Origin: Leuctra nigra
Taxonomy: Eukaryota; Arthropoda; Insecta; Plecoptera; Leuctridae
Assembly: GCA_934045905.1 (NCBI GenBank)
Contig: OW203764.1
Coordinates: 33,397,629-33,461,628, forward strand
Direction of reading: 5' to 3'
DNA: 64,000 nt
The notes beneath the pieces are model-generated. The model was not told the origin of the DNA. It worked only from the letters and a program-made list of their open reading frames with translations, and did not search any database. A program made the position numbers and the translations under genes. Shown piece after piece: positions 43,379-54,241 of this stretch (within the stretch, counting starts at the first letter, position 1; every line of letters starts with the position of its first letter).

Positions 43379-46300
43379 GGGTCGTTCCGCCAGAAAGCGC
43401 CTAAATTAAACAAAAATCGTTGCGGCACTATTTTTAATTTTTTTGAAAAAATTCATAGTTGTTTCCATGTAGGTACAAACTGAACTTGGAACGCCACTTG
43501 GTTTTATCAAATTCGTTTCCTGTCTCGAAATATGGCTGTTCAAAATTTCGATTTTGGTAAAAAATCGTCTTAAAAGGCATACATTGAAAGCGCTATACTT
43601 TTTAAACCATTGGAGATATCCAAAAACTATAAATAGAAAATTTTTGATTATTGTATGGCCTACAATAATATATAGCATGTTTGTGTTTTGAAATAAAATT
43701 GGCTTGGTTACGGCTTACCAAATTTTTATAAAAAAATATTATTTTTTCCCAAATTTGACCAAAATTTTCTACGGATTGGTACAAAACAACATTATGGCTA
43801 ATTTTTCTAGTATTCTATGTATAATTTCTTATCTGTTGCCGAAGGCGGATGTTAAAAATTGTTTACCATACTCATCTCAAAAATTTATATTTAAGTCAAT
43901 TTTTGTGAAAACCACCATTTTTTATGTGGCCTGTACAAAAAGTGGGACCTCCAAAAAATATTCGAAAGGATTCATAAGATTGCTTGATATGTGATCTAAT
44001 AGACCTGAAAATTTCGCGATGCTGTTTATCCTGACGTGAAAGTTAGAGATTTTTAAAAATGTGTTAATATCTGCATAAAACAATGGTTTAATTTGTGCAT
44101 TGTAAGGCTGTAATTTATTCTTTTCTTTACAGCAATGATTTCTGCTACTGCTACGTGCTAATATAAGCAGTAATCATTGCTCTAAAGAAAATAAATCATA
44201 TTTGATTCTCTTGTGGCTTTATTATTTGACTGAGAACCCCTGACATGGGATGAAGTGTGTTTATGATTTCTGACTGAAGTGGTTTGAAGTGTGTGGTGCT
44301 CTGGTAAAAGATCGAGGGAGGACAAATGTATTGAAAATCCTCTTTGAGTCTTTAGTATCATTTGAGAAGCGATCTCTGCTACACGTTATAATGCAGTGCT
44401 CCATTGGAATATATGTTAATGAAGAGTGCAGTGAGAAAAGTGTGAATTTAAGTAAACAATTGAGTGCAATCGGTGACTTCTTGGACAATGAGAAGAATTT
44501 ACTGTTTATGCGAGTTGGTTTAGACATTCTAGAAACTATTTGCTATCATCACAAACTGAAATATTTAGATAATTATAATCATTACTTTGGATCAAAGTGT
44601 TGCGATCCTCTAAAACGTCATAAGAAAGTGATCAAAAAGTGTCTTCGTGAAATCACTCTGCAATATGCAGAAGATTCGGGAAAGTATCACCTCATCCCCG
44701 GCCAGTCTATGTGTATCTCCTGCTTCATGAGAATTAAAACTTCATGTGGAAGTGACGAACCTGATGATGGCAACGGTGACTACGAAGACCCCGCTTCATT
44801 ACTAGCATCTGTGAATGTTGCCTGTTCGGCTCTCGAAGTATCGCCACTTAAAATTATGAAACTCAACACTGATCAACGTGTCTTGGCAATAAGAAAGAAG
44901 TCGTCAAAACTATCTCAACAAATTCGAACACGGCTTTCTAAAGAATTCAATGTGTCAGTCAGCGATCCGGAAAGTGACGTTGAGGATGAACAACGTGATT
45001 TCATTCAAAGACTAAAACTCCGTTGGAATAATGCTACTTCTCAAGATGAAAAGGTCAAAATCTTAAGTTTACTCCCAAAGACATGGACAATCAGAAAAAC
45101 TTGTAATGAGTTCGCAGTAAGTGAACACCTCGTCAAACTAACCCGCTGTCTTGTCAAAGAGCAGGGGATTCTACCAAACGTCAGAGCCAAGAGATCAGGC
45201 CAAGAATCCCTCTCTCAACAGACCGTTGACGCCGTTGAAGCTTGGTACGAGAATGACGAGTACAGCAGAATGTGTCCAGGACAGAAAGATTGTGTTAGTG
45301 TAAGAGGTGGCGATGGTGTTAAAATTAGCAAACAGAAAAGACTTATACTTTGCAACTTAAAGGAATTGTACAGCCAGTTTAAACTCAAGCATCCAGATAT
45401 CAAAGTTGGATTTTCCAAATTTGCTTCATTGCGGCCACAGTGGTGTATTCTTGCCGGAGCATCGGGAACACATTCTGTGTGTGTTTGTTCCATCCACCAG
45501 AATGTAAAGTTAATGATGAGTGGATTGAAGCTTGAGAACACGTATAAGGAGTTGTTGCAGCGGATTGTTTGCGACGTGGACAGAGAGGCGTGCATGCATG
45601 GCACGTGTCCCGACTGTCCAGGCACCGACGCGTTACGTCAGGAGTTGATGGAGCTCCAGGACGACGACGACGTTGACGCTCAGGTGCAGTACAAGCAATG
45701 GGTGACCACAGATCGCTGTGATCTTATTATCGTGTTGCAAGATTTCCCTGATTATGTAGATACCCTTCTATCAAAACTGCTCGTACTAAAAACTCATCAT
45801 TTTATAGCTAAGGCCCAATCAGATTTCCTAAGAGTCAAGAAAGAACAATTACAAGATAATGAGTGTATAGTGACTGGTGATTTCTCCGAGAACTTCACGT
45901 TTGTAGTTCAAGATGAAGTACAGAGCTATCACTGGGTAAACTCTCAAGCAACACTTCACCCATTCGTCATTTATTACAAAGATAATCAGCAACTTAAAAA
46001 CAAGAGTTTTTGCTTCATAAGTGACCATCTTCAACACAGCACGACCGCCGTCTACACATTTCAAAAAGCATTAATTCCGGAAATCGTTTCACTTGCTCCA
46101 CTCATTAACAAACTCTTCTACTTCTCCGATGGTGCTGCCAGTCAATATAAAAATCGAAAAAATTTCAACAACCTCTGCCGCCACATAGAAGACTTTGATA
46201 TCGCCGCCGAGTGGCACTTCTTCGCCACATCACATGGCAAGGGGCCATGTGATGGTATTGGGGGGACAACGAAAAGGCTGGTTACCAAAGCCAGCTTGCA

Positions 46301-47290
46301 GAGAACTCAAGCTAATCACATCATGACACCACAAGAGATGTTTGAGTTCTGCCAATCCGAGATCCAAGGCATCACATTCATCTACACGTCAACAGAAGAC
46401 ATTCAACAAGAAGAGACACACTTAACCAACAGATACAAGAATTCAAGACCAATTCCGAACACATGATCATTCCACGGATACGTGCCAATCAATACACATT
46501 CTATAAAAGCATTCAAAACTTCCAGTTCGTCCGAGTTTAAGATCGTAAAAGTCACCAAAAAAAACTAAGTAAAGACGGCTCATCCAGATCACTCACTCTA
46601 ATTGAAGGTAAGACAATTTTTAAAAATCTGTAACTTTCAAGTCAGACAAAACAACATTGCGAAATTTTCAGGTCTATTAGATCACATATCAAGAAATCTT
46701 ACGAACTTTTTCGATTATTTTTTGAAGGTCCCACTTTTTGTACAGGCCACATCAAAAATTGTGATTTTCACAAAAAATGTCTTTTAGGTATATAAATTTT
46801 TGAGAGGAGTATGGTAAAGAATTTTAAACATCCGCCTTCGGCAACAGATAATAAATTATACAAAGAATACTAGAAAAATTAGCCATAATGTTGTTTTATA
46901 CCAATCCGTAGAAAATTTTTTGTCAAATTTGGGGAAAAAAATTAATTTTTGCTAAACATTTGGTAAGCCGTAACCAAAACAATTTTATTTCAAAACACAA
47001 ACATGCTATATATTATTGTAGGCCATACAATTATCAACAAATTTTCTATTTAAAGGTTTTGGATATCTTCAATGGTTTAAAAAGTATAGCGCTTTCAATG
47101 TATGTCTTTTAAGACGATTTTTTACCAAAATCGAAATTTTGAACAGCCATATGTCGAGACAGGAAACGAAATTGATAAAACCAAGCGGCGTTCCAAGCTC
47201 AGTTTGTGCATGGAAACAACTATGATTTTTTTCAAAAAAATTAAAAATAGTGCCGCAACGGTCATTAGGTGCTTTCTGGCGGAACGACCC
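43379..47290 (+). mobile_element. 3.9 kb DNA transposon with long TIRs and ATAG target duplication
   Basis: GGGTCGTTCCGCCAGAAAGC at 43379 and its complement ending at 47290 start inverted repeats that continue, diverged, for about 650-700 bases (43379-44040 and 46610-47290). ATAG stands directly outside both ends (43375-43378 and 47291-47294). One long ORF lies between. A 4-base duplication and long TIRs are compatible with Sola-type elements, but that name is tentative. Confidence 0.88.
44274..46466 (+). CDS. Putative DDE-type transposase of the long-TIR element
   Basis: Open from the codon after TGA 44271-44273 to TGA 46465-46467; a non-ATG start such as GTG 44289 or a spliced 5' end is implied, as the first ATG is later. 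The N-terminal part has a Cys-rich block (SKCCDPLKRHKK, LIPGQSMCISC) that may bind zinc, then a low-complexity acidic linker and a helical DNA-binding-like region. The C-terminal half has conserved-looking acidic positions: VTGDFSENF, then LFYFSDGAASQYKNRKNF, then EWHFFATSHGKGPCDGIGG. I infer an RNase H-fold catalytic core from these. The SDGAASQYKN / HGKGPCDGIGG signature is, to my recollection, widespread in unannotated hemipteran and hydrozoan proteins. It is uninterrupted, so possibly active. Confidence 0.72.
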   Translation: MKWFEVCGALVKDRGRTNVLKILFESLVSFEKRSLLHVIMQCSIGIYVNEECSEKSVNLSKQLSAIGDFLDNEKNLLFMRVGLDILETICYHHKLKYLDNYNHYFGSKCCDPLKRHKKVIKKCLREITLQYAEDSGKYHLIPGQSMCISCFMRIKTSCGSDEPDDGNGDYEDPASLLASVNVACSALEVSPLKIMKLNTDQRVLAIRKKSSKLSQQIRTRLSKEFNVSVSDPESDVEDEQRDFIQRLKLRWNNATSQDEKVKILSLLPKTWTIRKTCNEFAVSEHLVKLTRCLVKEQGILPNVRAKRSGQESLSQQTVDAVEAWYENDEYSRMCPGQKDCVSVRGGDGVKISKQKRLILCNLKELYSQFKLKHPDIKVGFSKFASLRPQWCILAGASGTHSVCVCSIHQNVKLMMSGLKLENTYKELLQRIVCDVDREACMHGTCPDCPGTDALRQELMELQDDDDVDAQVQYKQWVTTDRCDLIIVLQDFPDYVDTLLSKLLVLKTHHFIAKAQSDFLRVKKEQLQDNECIVTGDFSENFTFVVQDEVQSYHWVNSQATLHPFVIYYKDNQQLKNKSFCFISDHLQHSTTAVYTFQKALIPEIVSLAPLINKLFYFSDGAASQYKNRKNFNNLCRHIEDFDIAAEWHFFATSHGKGPCDGIGGTTKRLVTKASLQRTQANHIMTPQEMFEFCQSEIQGITFIYTSTEDIQQEETHLTNRYKNSRPIPNT

Positions 47291-47329
47291 ATAGGTATCA
47301 AATCGGATGCAGTACGATGGCTCGGTGCC

Positions 47330-47505
47330 TTTCCATGCTCCGTCATCGTCCGTCAACATCCCATGAAAACTACAGAATGCGATCACGTGAGCCGTCTCGA
47401 CCAATCCATCGCCGTCCGAGATTTTAGGGGATAGCTCTGATTGGTCGAGACGGGTCACGTGATCGCATTCTGTCGTTTTCGTCAGACGGTGACGGAGCAT
47501 GGAAA
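47330..47505. mobile_element. Hairpin MITE with CACGTG stem
   Basis: TTTCCATGCTCCGTC at the left and its complement at the right; AGAATGCGATCACGTGAGCC pairs with its near complement around 47448-47472. TTAA follows the right end (47511-47514) but is not kept at the left. Confidence 0.8.
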
Positions 47506-47509
47506 TTCA

Positions 47510-47955
47510 CCTTAACACTGCGATTTCTTAGTTATTTAGATAGGTATACCTAATTTTCGCTTGAGACTTTGTTGTTATCAAATGTTTGGCTTCTTACCTT
47601 GAGCTTTCCCCCGCTTCCCCCGTCTTCTCACCGCACATTCGATCCCCTCTATTGCTCATTGCCTTAGTTACTAAAAAAAAAGGTTCAAATGTTAGTTTAA
47701 AAGGTATTTTTTGTACCTACTGTGTAGGTATAGGTATGTACACTTCTGTACCTACCTACCTAGAGAACTCCTTGTTTCATATCTAGGTAGGTACCTACCT
47801 AAGCCGAACATCCACTAGGTAGGTAGGTACAGTCACCTCCAAGTGTTCGTACTGTGTTTCTCATGAGAGCCCAATGTACCTATATACCTACCGGTAGGAA
47901 CACTTGGAGGTGGGTGTACCTAGGTAGGTACTAACCTACCTAGGTTAGGTAGGTA
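47510..47955. repeat. TACC/TAGG microsatellite-rich stretch
   Basis: Irregular TACCTACC and GGTAGGTA runs, densest at 47745-47830 and 47880-47960, including CACTTGGAGGTG copies in both orientations (about 47837 and 47909). No coding frame. Confidence 0.7.
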
Positions 47956-47956
47956 G

Positions 47957-48086
47957 GTACACTTGGACAAACAAAACTTGAACGTTCAATAAATCTGATA
48001 GGCTGATAAATGTAAGATCGCACCATCAGAAGTCAGTCTAAGCGATCTCATTGAACGTTCAAGTTTTGTTTGGCCGAGTGTACCTA
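47957..48086. mobile_element. MITE, GTACACT family
   Basis: GGTACACTTGGACAAACAAA and its complement TTTGTTTGGCCGAGTGTACC bound 130 bases containing GATCGCACCATCAGAAGTCA, the family marker. Confidence 0.8.
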
Positions 48087-48758
48087 CTAAATGATTCGGT
48101 GAAATTACTAGTAGGTAGCTATAGCTTTTTCTTCTTCTTTCACTTCCGGTTTTAATGGCACTCGACATCTATGGTCATACTGGCCAGCTTTAATTTATAT
48201 TCGATGTAGTTTTATAATGTTTCAATTTATTATTATGCTATATATTTTCACTCGTTGTACTTTGGCACATAGGCCAGTTAGTAGTTGTTTAAAATTCAGA
48301 ATTATTCTATTCTTTAATGGCGCCTGACATGGTCAGATAGGCCAGCAGCCTATTTGTGACTCTCCCCAACGAAGGTTGAGGAAGAAGTCGTAGCTATAGC
48401 AAATACATTAATATAACCTAAAGTAGGTAAGAACTTTACTTACCTAGTCAAATTAGCGCTGATGCTGATAATACGGATAAAAAACTAGCCACAAAAAAAT
48501 AACTAACTAAACTAACTAGGTAGGTACCTAACTAGGTAGTACTAGGTAGCAGAACTAAAACTATACTAATAACTAACTAATTTTTTTGTGGTTTTTATGT
48601 TTTAACAATGAAGATAATAGAGAATTACGAAAAACACTAAATATAAATATATATAAAAATGCACTATGATCGCTTGAGAGAGAGAAAAATTTGGAGGAAT
48701 ATAAAAACACGTCTAACGCAGAAACGGTTCACGGATGAACCGTTAAAGCTAGTTAAAG
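48087..48758. other. Intergenic stretch with TAGG/AACTA repeats
   Basis: AACTAACTA and TAGGTAGGTACC runs at 48495-48580; otherwise nothing recognised. Confidence 0.45.
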
Positions 48759-49012
48759 CAGTGTTGCCAAATCGAAAAACTTTAGGTCGCTAGAAGTACC
48801 ATGAAATTCCGCCAGATTCAGGGTTTTAGTGGCCCTTGGCCGCTTTACCCTGGTAAATAGCCTGAAAAATAACGTTTTTCCATGTGAATTTAGCGGCCAA
48901 GCTGACATCAAATACATTAAAGAAGGTTCGCCGCTTAACTTTCCATATTTCTAGGGAGCCAAAAAAACTCGTGCGAATAGAAGAGTGTAACATCCTTGCG
49001 TTGGTAACACTG
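48759..49012. mobile_element. Possible hAT-like MITE
   Basis: CAGTGTTGCCAA at 48759 and TTGGTAACACTG ending at 49012. The flanking 8-mers do not match, so this is weaker than the neighbouring hAT MITEs. Confidence 0.4.
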
Positions 49013-49636
49013 ACGAAGCAAAGCAACCAACTTCATCGTTTGTTGACATTTGGTTGACACTTGATATTTTTTTTCATTGCTTTTTTACTATATATTTCTT
49101 CTGGTTTAATTACAGAACAGGCTGTAAGTTATTTTATTATTATACATTATTTACTTTTCGCTCTAGAGTAGAAAAAAGTTGATTTTTATTCTCACAGTAG
49201 GTATCTGACAGACTCACATCACATGGCACCTATTTCTAGGTTACTTTAAAAATAATATTCTACGTGTAGAATATGTCATCTACATCAATATTCTACATTA
49301 CATATTCTACGGTAGAATATACGCGTAGAATACCCATTTTCTACGCGGAATATTCTACTGACCCAACCCTGCCTAGAAGTAAAATTTGGATAGGACACAA
49401 TGCGTAACAAATATTTCGTTCACATGACTTTCTTCGTCCTATATCCAAATGGGGGTGCCCTTTATTGGGGTTATTTACAGTACAGGGTAGAAAAATACTA
49501 CTAGTTATTATACAAGAGATCCATAAGAATGAGTGATATTTTATTCTGTTACATAGATCAAGTAGTTTTGCTGTGAGAATAAATTCAATCTTTAAACCAC
49601 ATTATCTCCGACTAGCAAAAAGCGGATATAGGACAA
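49013..49636. other. Stretch with TTCTACGTAGAA-like repeats
   Basis: At 49255-49365, AGAATATTCTAC and GTAGAATA occur many times in both orientations next to CCCAACCCTG, which looks like one end of a hAT-like element. The other end was not found. Confidence 0.5.
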
Positions 49637-49644
49637 ACAAGTAC

Positions 49645-49913
49645 CAGGGACGGCGCTAGGATTTTAGTTCAGGAGTCAAGAATTGTGTTAGGTGGGGCGA
49701 AACATTTGTACTATTTAACATTCATTATTTTTACGTACGCATTAAAACTTAGTGCTAGATCCTTCAACAATTTAAAAATACAGCTAGATAGACATCATTC
49801 GAAAGACATACAGAGTTATGGGCAGGAATATAGAGTGATGTATCTTTTCAAGATCATTTCTCATGCTCTGGGGGGGGGGGGGGGAGGGGGGGCACCCCTT
49901 AGCGCCGTCCCTG
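49645..49913. mobile_element. hAT MITE (CAGGGACGGCGCTAGG)
   Basis: CAGGGACGGCGCTAGG at 49645 and CCTTAGCGCCGTCCCTG ending at 49913. Flanks ACAAGTAC (49637-49644) and ACACGTAC (49914-49921) agree in seven of eight bases, a hAT-type target duplication. Confidence 0.85.
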
Positions 49914-49938
49914 ACACGTACCAAGCCGTCGATATGTC

Positions 49939-50333
49939 CATGGGCGCCCGCAGGATTTCTGCCAGGTGGGGGCAGGTCAAGGAAAACAATATTTTACGGG
50001 TTTAAGGGGGGTGTGGGGGGCGCGCCCCCCACCCTGCTCCGCAGGGCGTTTTTTGGTTTTTGGACACTTTGAAATCAATTTTGAGACGTTTTGAGGTGTA
50101 TTTTGTTGAAATATTCAATATTTTTTAATTATTGCACTTTGAGGTGGTGGGGGACATGTTCAAAACTGCCCCGCAGGGCATTTTTTGGATTTTTTACACT
50201 GTGAAATCAATTTTTCTTAGTTCTTTTGGTTACAAAATGATACTATACGTTAAACCCCATACAATTTTTATGTTTTCCTGACATCCAGGGGGGGGCAAGC
50301 GCCCCCCCTTGCCTCCCCCTGCGGGCGCCCATG
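49939..50333. mobile_element. hAT-type MITE (CATGGGCGCCCGCAGG)
   Basis: Inverted ends CATGGGCGCCCGCAGG / CCTGCGGGCGCCCATG with a perfect 8-base duplication GATATGTC at 49931-49938 and 50334-50341. 395 bases including G/C-rich runs; no ORF. Confidence 0.9.
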
Positions 50334-50514
50334 GATATGTCCAAATATATGGCCGAACTACAATTGACATAGTACCAGCTACATAATGTAAATATAACGA
50401 CAATATAAGTCCAAATGTACACATTAAATTAAATTTTCTTACTTTCCGATTCATTACGCTTCTCAATTTCGACATTCCCGGTCTGTCCCTTACGTCGCCG
50501 TTATGTTAATTCTG

Positions 50515-51056
50515 ATTCTGCCCTACCAACCATAAAGCACCCAAGTGACATTTTTGAAAATATGGAGTTATTGGTATTGTTGGAATCAGCACATTCATTT
50601 CATATCTTTTGTGCTCGTTAAGAAAGCCCTAAGTCATCTTTCAATGGGTCAAAACATGGTTTGAAGTTGTGGGTGTTATCGAAAAATGCCATCAGTACAC
50701 AGGTAAAAGCACCCAAGTGACTAATACTATAGAGTTACTATGGGTAGATGGGGCTTTTTAAACGAGTACCGACTCCATAAAAATCAGGTCGATGCATTTT
50801 GACCAAGCATCTAACATTGAAAAGGTAAAAAGCAATACTCCAGTAAAAGCCTTAAGTGCCAAAAAAGGGTTAAGGGATGAAAATATCCTATTTTTTTCGT
50901 CATATTAAGATAAAGCACAAAATTTTATGTCATTAGCACTTGAAAAAAATATTAAAAGTAAATTTTAAGGCATGGCAGAGATTGAAACACGTTTTGTAAA
51001 TTTTCTCGGAATAAGGTTTGTGTCACTTGAGTGCTTTATGGTTGGTAGGGCAGAAT
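50515..51056. mobile_element. Inverted-repeat element (ATTCTGCCCTACCAACC)
   Basis: ATTCTGCCCTACCAACCATA at 50515 is complemented at 51037-51056, and the match extends through AAAGCACCCAAGTGACA with mismatches. 542 bases, non-coding. Target duplication unclear. Confidence 0.85.
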
Positions 51057-51637
51057 TGTAGGTCAGTATATAGATTTTAAATATAAAGGTGTTTAAAATT
51101 GCAACGCAATTATTTTACTACTTTCCTATGTTTCCTATGTTCATACAAATGTTATGTATGTTTATGTAATGTGTTATGTTATGTTATGTCCTATGTTTCC
51201 TATGTCCTATGTTGTAAATAAAGGGAAGCAATTCATTTTAAAAATCTATCCATTTGAATTTTTTCGCGACATTTCACTGTCTTCTATTTGATCTTTGTGA
51301 GAATAGCTCGCGAATCGAGATGAAAGAAGAGAAGGCTGTGGTCCGTTTTGTTTGCAATGTTCTGACTTTTGATGTTACACCTAGTAAATGTGATTTGATT
51401 GTAAGTAAAGATGTGTAGCATGTGTATTGATAATATTTGTGTATTCCAACGGTGTTTTTGTGATGAATTCAGTGTATGATATTGGAATATAGGACGTTGT
51501 GTATTCATCAAACATATTTTAACCTTCAATGACAGTTTTCACTTGAGTTGTGATAAGTCTTCTGTCATGGCAAGTGACTACTATTAGGTACTGTAAGTGA
51601 TAAGTGAAATGTTCTTAAGGTGTGAATGTTGTTGCAG
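51057..51637. other. AT-rich stretch with TTATGT/TCCTATGT repeats
   Basis: Short direct repeats TTTCCTATG and TTATG at 51120-51215; otherwise nothing. Ends at a possible splice acceptor. Confidence 0.45.
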
Positions 51638-51795
51638 AGAGTGTTGACGATGAGTGTAAACCGAGGCGGCGGCTTCTTGGGCTTCCAACTGAAACGTGAG
51701 CGTGGAAATGCGATCCCCCCGCCACGCTCCAATGCCATCTCAAAGCACGAGTATTCCACGATGCCGGCCATCAGTCAGAATGCGCTCTCAGCCTC
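51638..51795 (+). CDS. Possible exon of an unrecognised gene
   Basis: Acceptor TGTTGTTGCAG ends at 51637 and donor GTAAGG starts at 51796. The frame is open from the exon start (RVLT) through MSVNRGGGFLGFQLKRERGN and ISKHEYSTMPAISQNALSA, ending mid-codon. It is GC-rich and coding-like compared with its flanks. Without the splice it stops one codon later. ATG 51650 could be the initiation codon of a first coding exon. I do not recognise the protein; an antisense open frame also exists here. Confidence 0.35.
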
Positions 51796-52048
51796 GTAAG
51801 GAATGCCCAGGAAGCGAAGAAAGACCGAGGAAGAGTGAGTAAACCCCTGAAAACGCCCTTGCTTCCCACCGTTATTCTTCATCAAAATCCACAAAAAAAC
51901 AAGTGAATCTCTTTAGAAATTACTTACACTGAAGTTGGTCTCATTTGTTTTCACAAAAAAGGCCAACTATAGTACCTACCCTAGATGAGGGTTTTAGCCT
52001 ATAAGTATTTGAGTTTGGAGTTTTGAATCAATCAATATTGTTTTACTT

Positions 52049-52443
52049 CTCGTAACCCAACGGCTGGTGTGTTGGATACCTCGGTTCTCGTCAGATCACC
52101 GAGGTTAAGCAACATTGAGCGCGGTCAGATGTTGGATGGGTGACCGTTCAACTCTGGCCTGCCAGTTGCTGCCGTTGGGCCGGAGAGTCTGGGGTGGTTG
52201 GAGGTTCATGTGACGACCTCCCTCCACCTGTTATCAGTCTCTCGACGGGCGTTACACCGTCCTTGGGATGGGACGTTAAAACCAGCAGGGCGCAGGGAGC
52301 TAACTGCTTTCTCGCTTGGCATCCCTAGAATAACAAAAAAAAGAGTTAAGTGGAAGAGAAGCCATTGGCTTAACTTCGCTCTTCAAATAAAGACATTTAA
52401 AATAAAAAAAATAAAAAAAAGTAAACTAGGTACCAACTATTAA
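52049..52443 (+). mobile_element. SINE derived from 5S rRNA
   Basis: 52074-52146 (GATACCTCGGTTCTCGTCAG, ATCACCGAGGTTAAGCAACA, GATGGGTGACCG) is clearly related to the middle of 5S rRNA and includes its internal pol III promoter region. A unique body and an A-rich tail near 52405-52425 follow. GTTTTACTT occurs just before (52040-52048) and after (52444-52452), a possible target duplication. It is not a functional 5S gene because the 5S similarity ends early. Confidence 0.85.
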
Positions 52444-52452
52444 GTTTTACTT

Positions 52453-53467
52453 GTAGGTATGTACCTGGGTGGTACTTAGTGCGATCGTATAAAATGCAAA
52501 AATGTGCCCAATCAGAGATTTCAGTGATTCTTGAGATGTGCTTTAAAACTAGCAGTAATTCTGTCTTCATCCAATCCTATTGAAATGATGAGAAATATTT
52601 TAACATCAATCTGTGTGGACTTCAGTCAAATTGCAATAGGGAAGTCTCCAACATATTGGATTTCAAAATAATTGTACGTACCTACCTTAGTGTAATAAGT
52701 CTTTATTGTTAGCTATCGAGCTATTATCAGTCACAAATAAAAATAGATAGAAATAAATATTAATATGTCATAATGTGTCGAATGTTGGTAATAGTTTCAT
52801 GGATGAGGAATACGTAGACTATTAAAATACAATATTACATAGGTAATGAATGGGGTATTACTTATTACATTGAATACCAAAAAGAATGATTATTTCCAGC
52901 CAGTGCCAGTGAGATTGGTCGCTTATTACTTTCAGGCAATCTCGCCTAAACATCAGTACTCTTAGCATTCCTCACTCCTGCTGGTAGTCTATTCAACATA
53001 TTGACACCCTTAGAAAACAGATTATTGTTGTTAAACGTTGAGGATGTTCATTTTACATAAGCTGCCACATTGGCGAGTAATTTAGTAGTTTATCACACAA
53101 ATATTTAGGACCAAGACCTTTCGTCGTACGGAATATAAAAGTGAATGTTTTAAGCAATGTGTTGTTTAACAGTTGTCCAACACTATTATGGAAGTTAAGA
53201 CGTTGCTGGACACATTACCTATCATTACTTTTGTTTGGGTGTGATATTTTTCTAGGAATTGATTTTGAAAGATTCAAAGATTTCTTTTAGTTTTAGGTAT
53301 AAAACAAATTGACAATTGACGTCATGATTCACATGTTGCCACAACAAAGTAAGTAGGTACCTACTTATCACCATGGTAACACATTGTTGTGGAACTAGAA
53401 ATGGTAATGTTAAATTCCCGGAAATATTCCAAAGTGGGAATTTTGCGGGAATTTTGTAGTTTTTATT
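52453..53467. other. Intergenic stretch, nothing recognised
   Basis: AT-rich; traces of a LINE-tail-like sequence around 52960-53200 could not be confirmed. No gene called. Confidence 0.35.
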
Positions 53468-54223
53468 CAGGGACCCGAACCGGAAACGGAACCTAGAACC
53501 GGTATGAACCTTTATAATTTCGGAACCAGAACCGGAACCGTTATACTTTTTTCCCAAAGAACCGGAACCGGAACCCGAACCTTTATAATCAATTAGGTTC
53601 TTAAAGGTTCTTAAAGGTTCTTTAAGGTTCCTTATTTTAATAAAAAATCATGTATATCACTTGGATATAATATTATTCACAAAGTTGTATTAAGTTTATT
53701 TTTTGAAAAAATTTCCAAAATGTATTTTTTGTAGAAATTTTTAATTCTTGATAAGAAATAATAATTCTTCATTATGCAAACGCTGCTGAGTTTTCAATTT
53801 TTGAATCTGACTACTGCGATGAGAACTGCATTGCCGACAATTTGAATATGATAGCTCTGGAAAAATGAATGTTTATACGTTGTCTTATGGAGAAAATTGC
53901 AGCCACAATACTGTCTCCTCTGATATTTAGGTACTCTGCGCACCATCCTGTGAATTTTATACAGACACTGCCTACACCTGTGCTTGCATTCATAGGAAAA
54001 TCCAAATCCAATAATTCCATTAAATTTGACATTGGTAATACTGAAGTTTTATAATATAGTTTGATTTAAAATTTTAGAACCGGAACCGGAACCCGGAACC
54101 TTTATGCAGGAACCGGAACCGAACCTTTAAGAATATTTGTTTCAGAACCGGAACCCGAACCTTTATAAAATAAAATTGTGGAACCGGAACCCGAACCTTT
54201 ATTCATAAAGGTTCGGGTCCCTG
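53468..54223. mobile_element. hAT MITE full of AACCGGAACC repeats
   Basis: CAGGGACCCGAACC at 53468 and GGTTCGGGTCCCTG ending at 54223, with a perfect 8-base duplication TTTTTATT on both sides (53460-53467, 54224-54231). Both end regions are arrays of GAACCGGAACC. The middle (53640-54050) is unique and AT-rich, with no transposase. Confidence 0.92.
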
Positions 54224-54241
54224 TTTTTATTAGATAAATTA

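Noticed and set aside
43406..43994. Short frames in the left TIR
   Set aside because: Mirror versions occur in the right TIR at 46602-47434 with different lengths, as expected of non-coding inverted ends.
52074..52146. 5S rRNA gene
   Set aside because: Only the middle of 5S is matched; the flanks diverge and an A-rich SINE tail follows.
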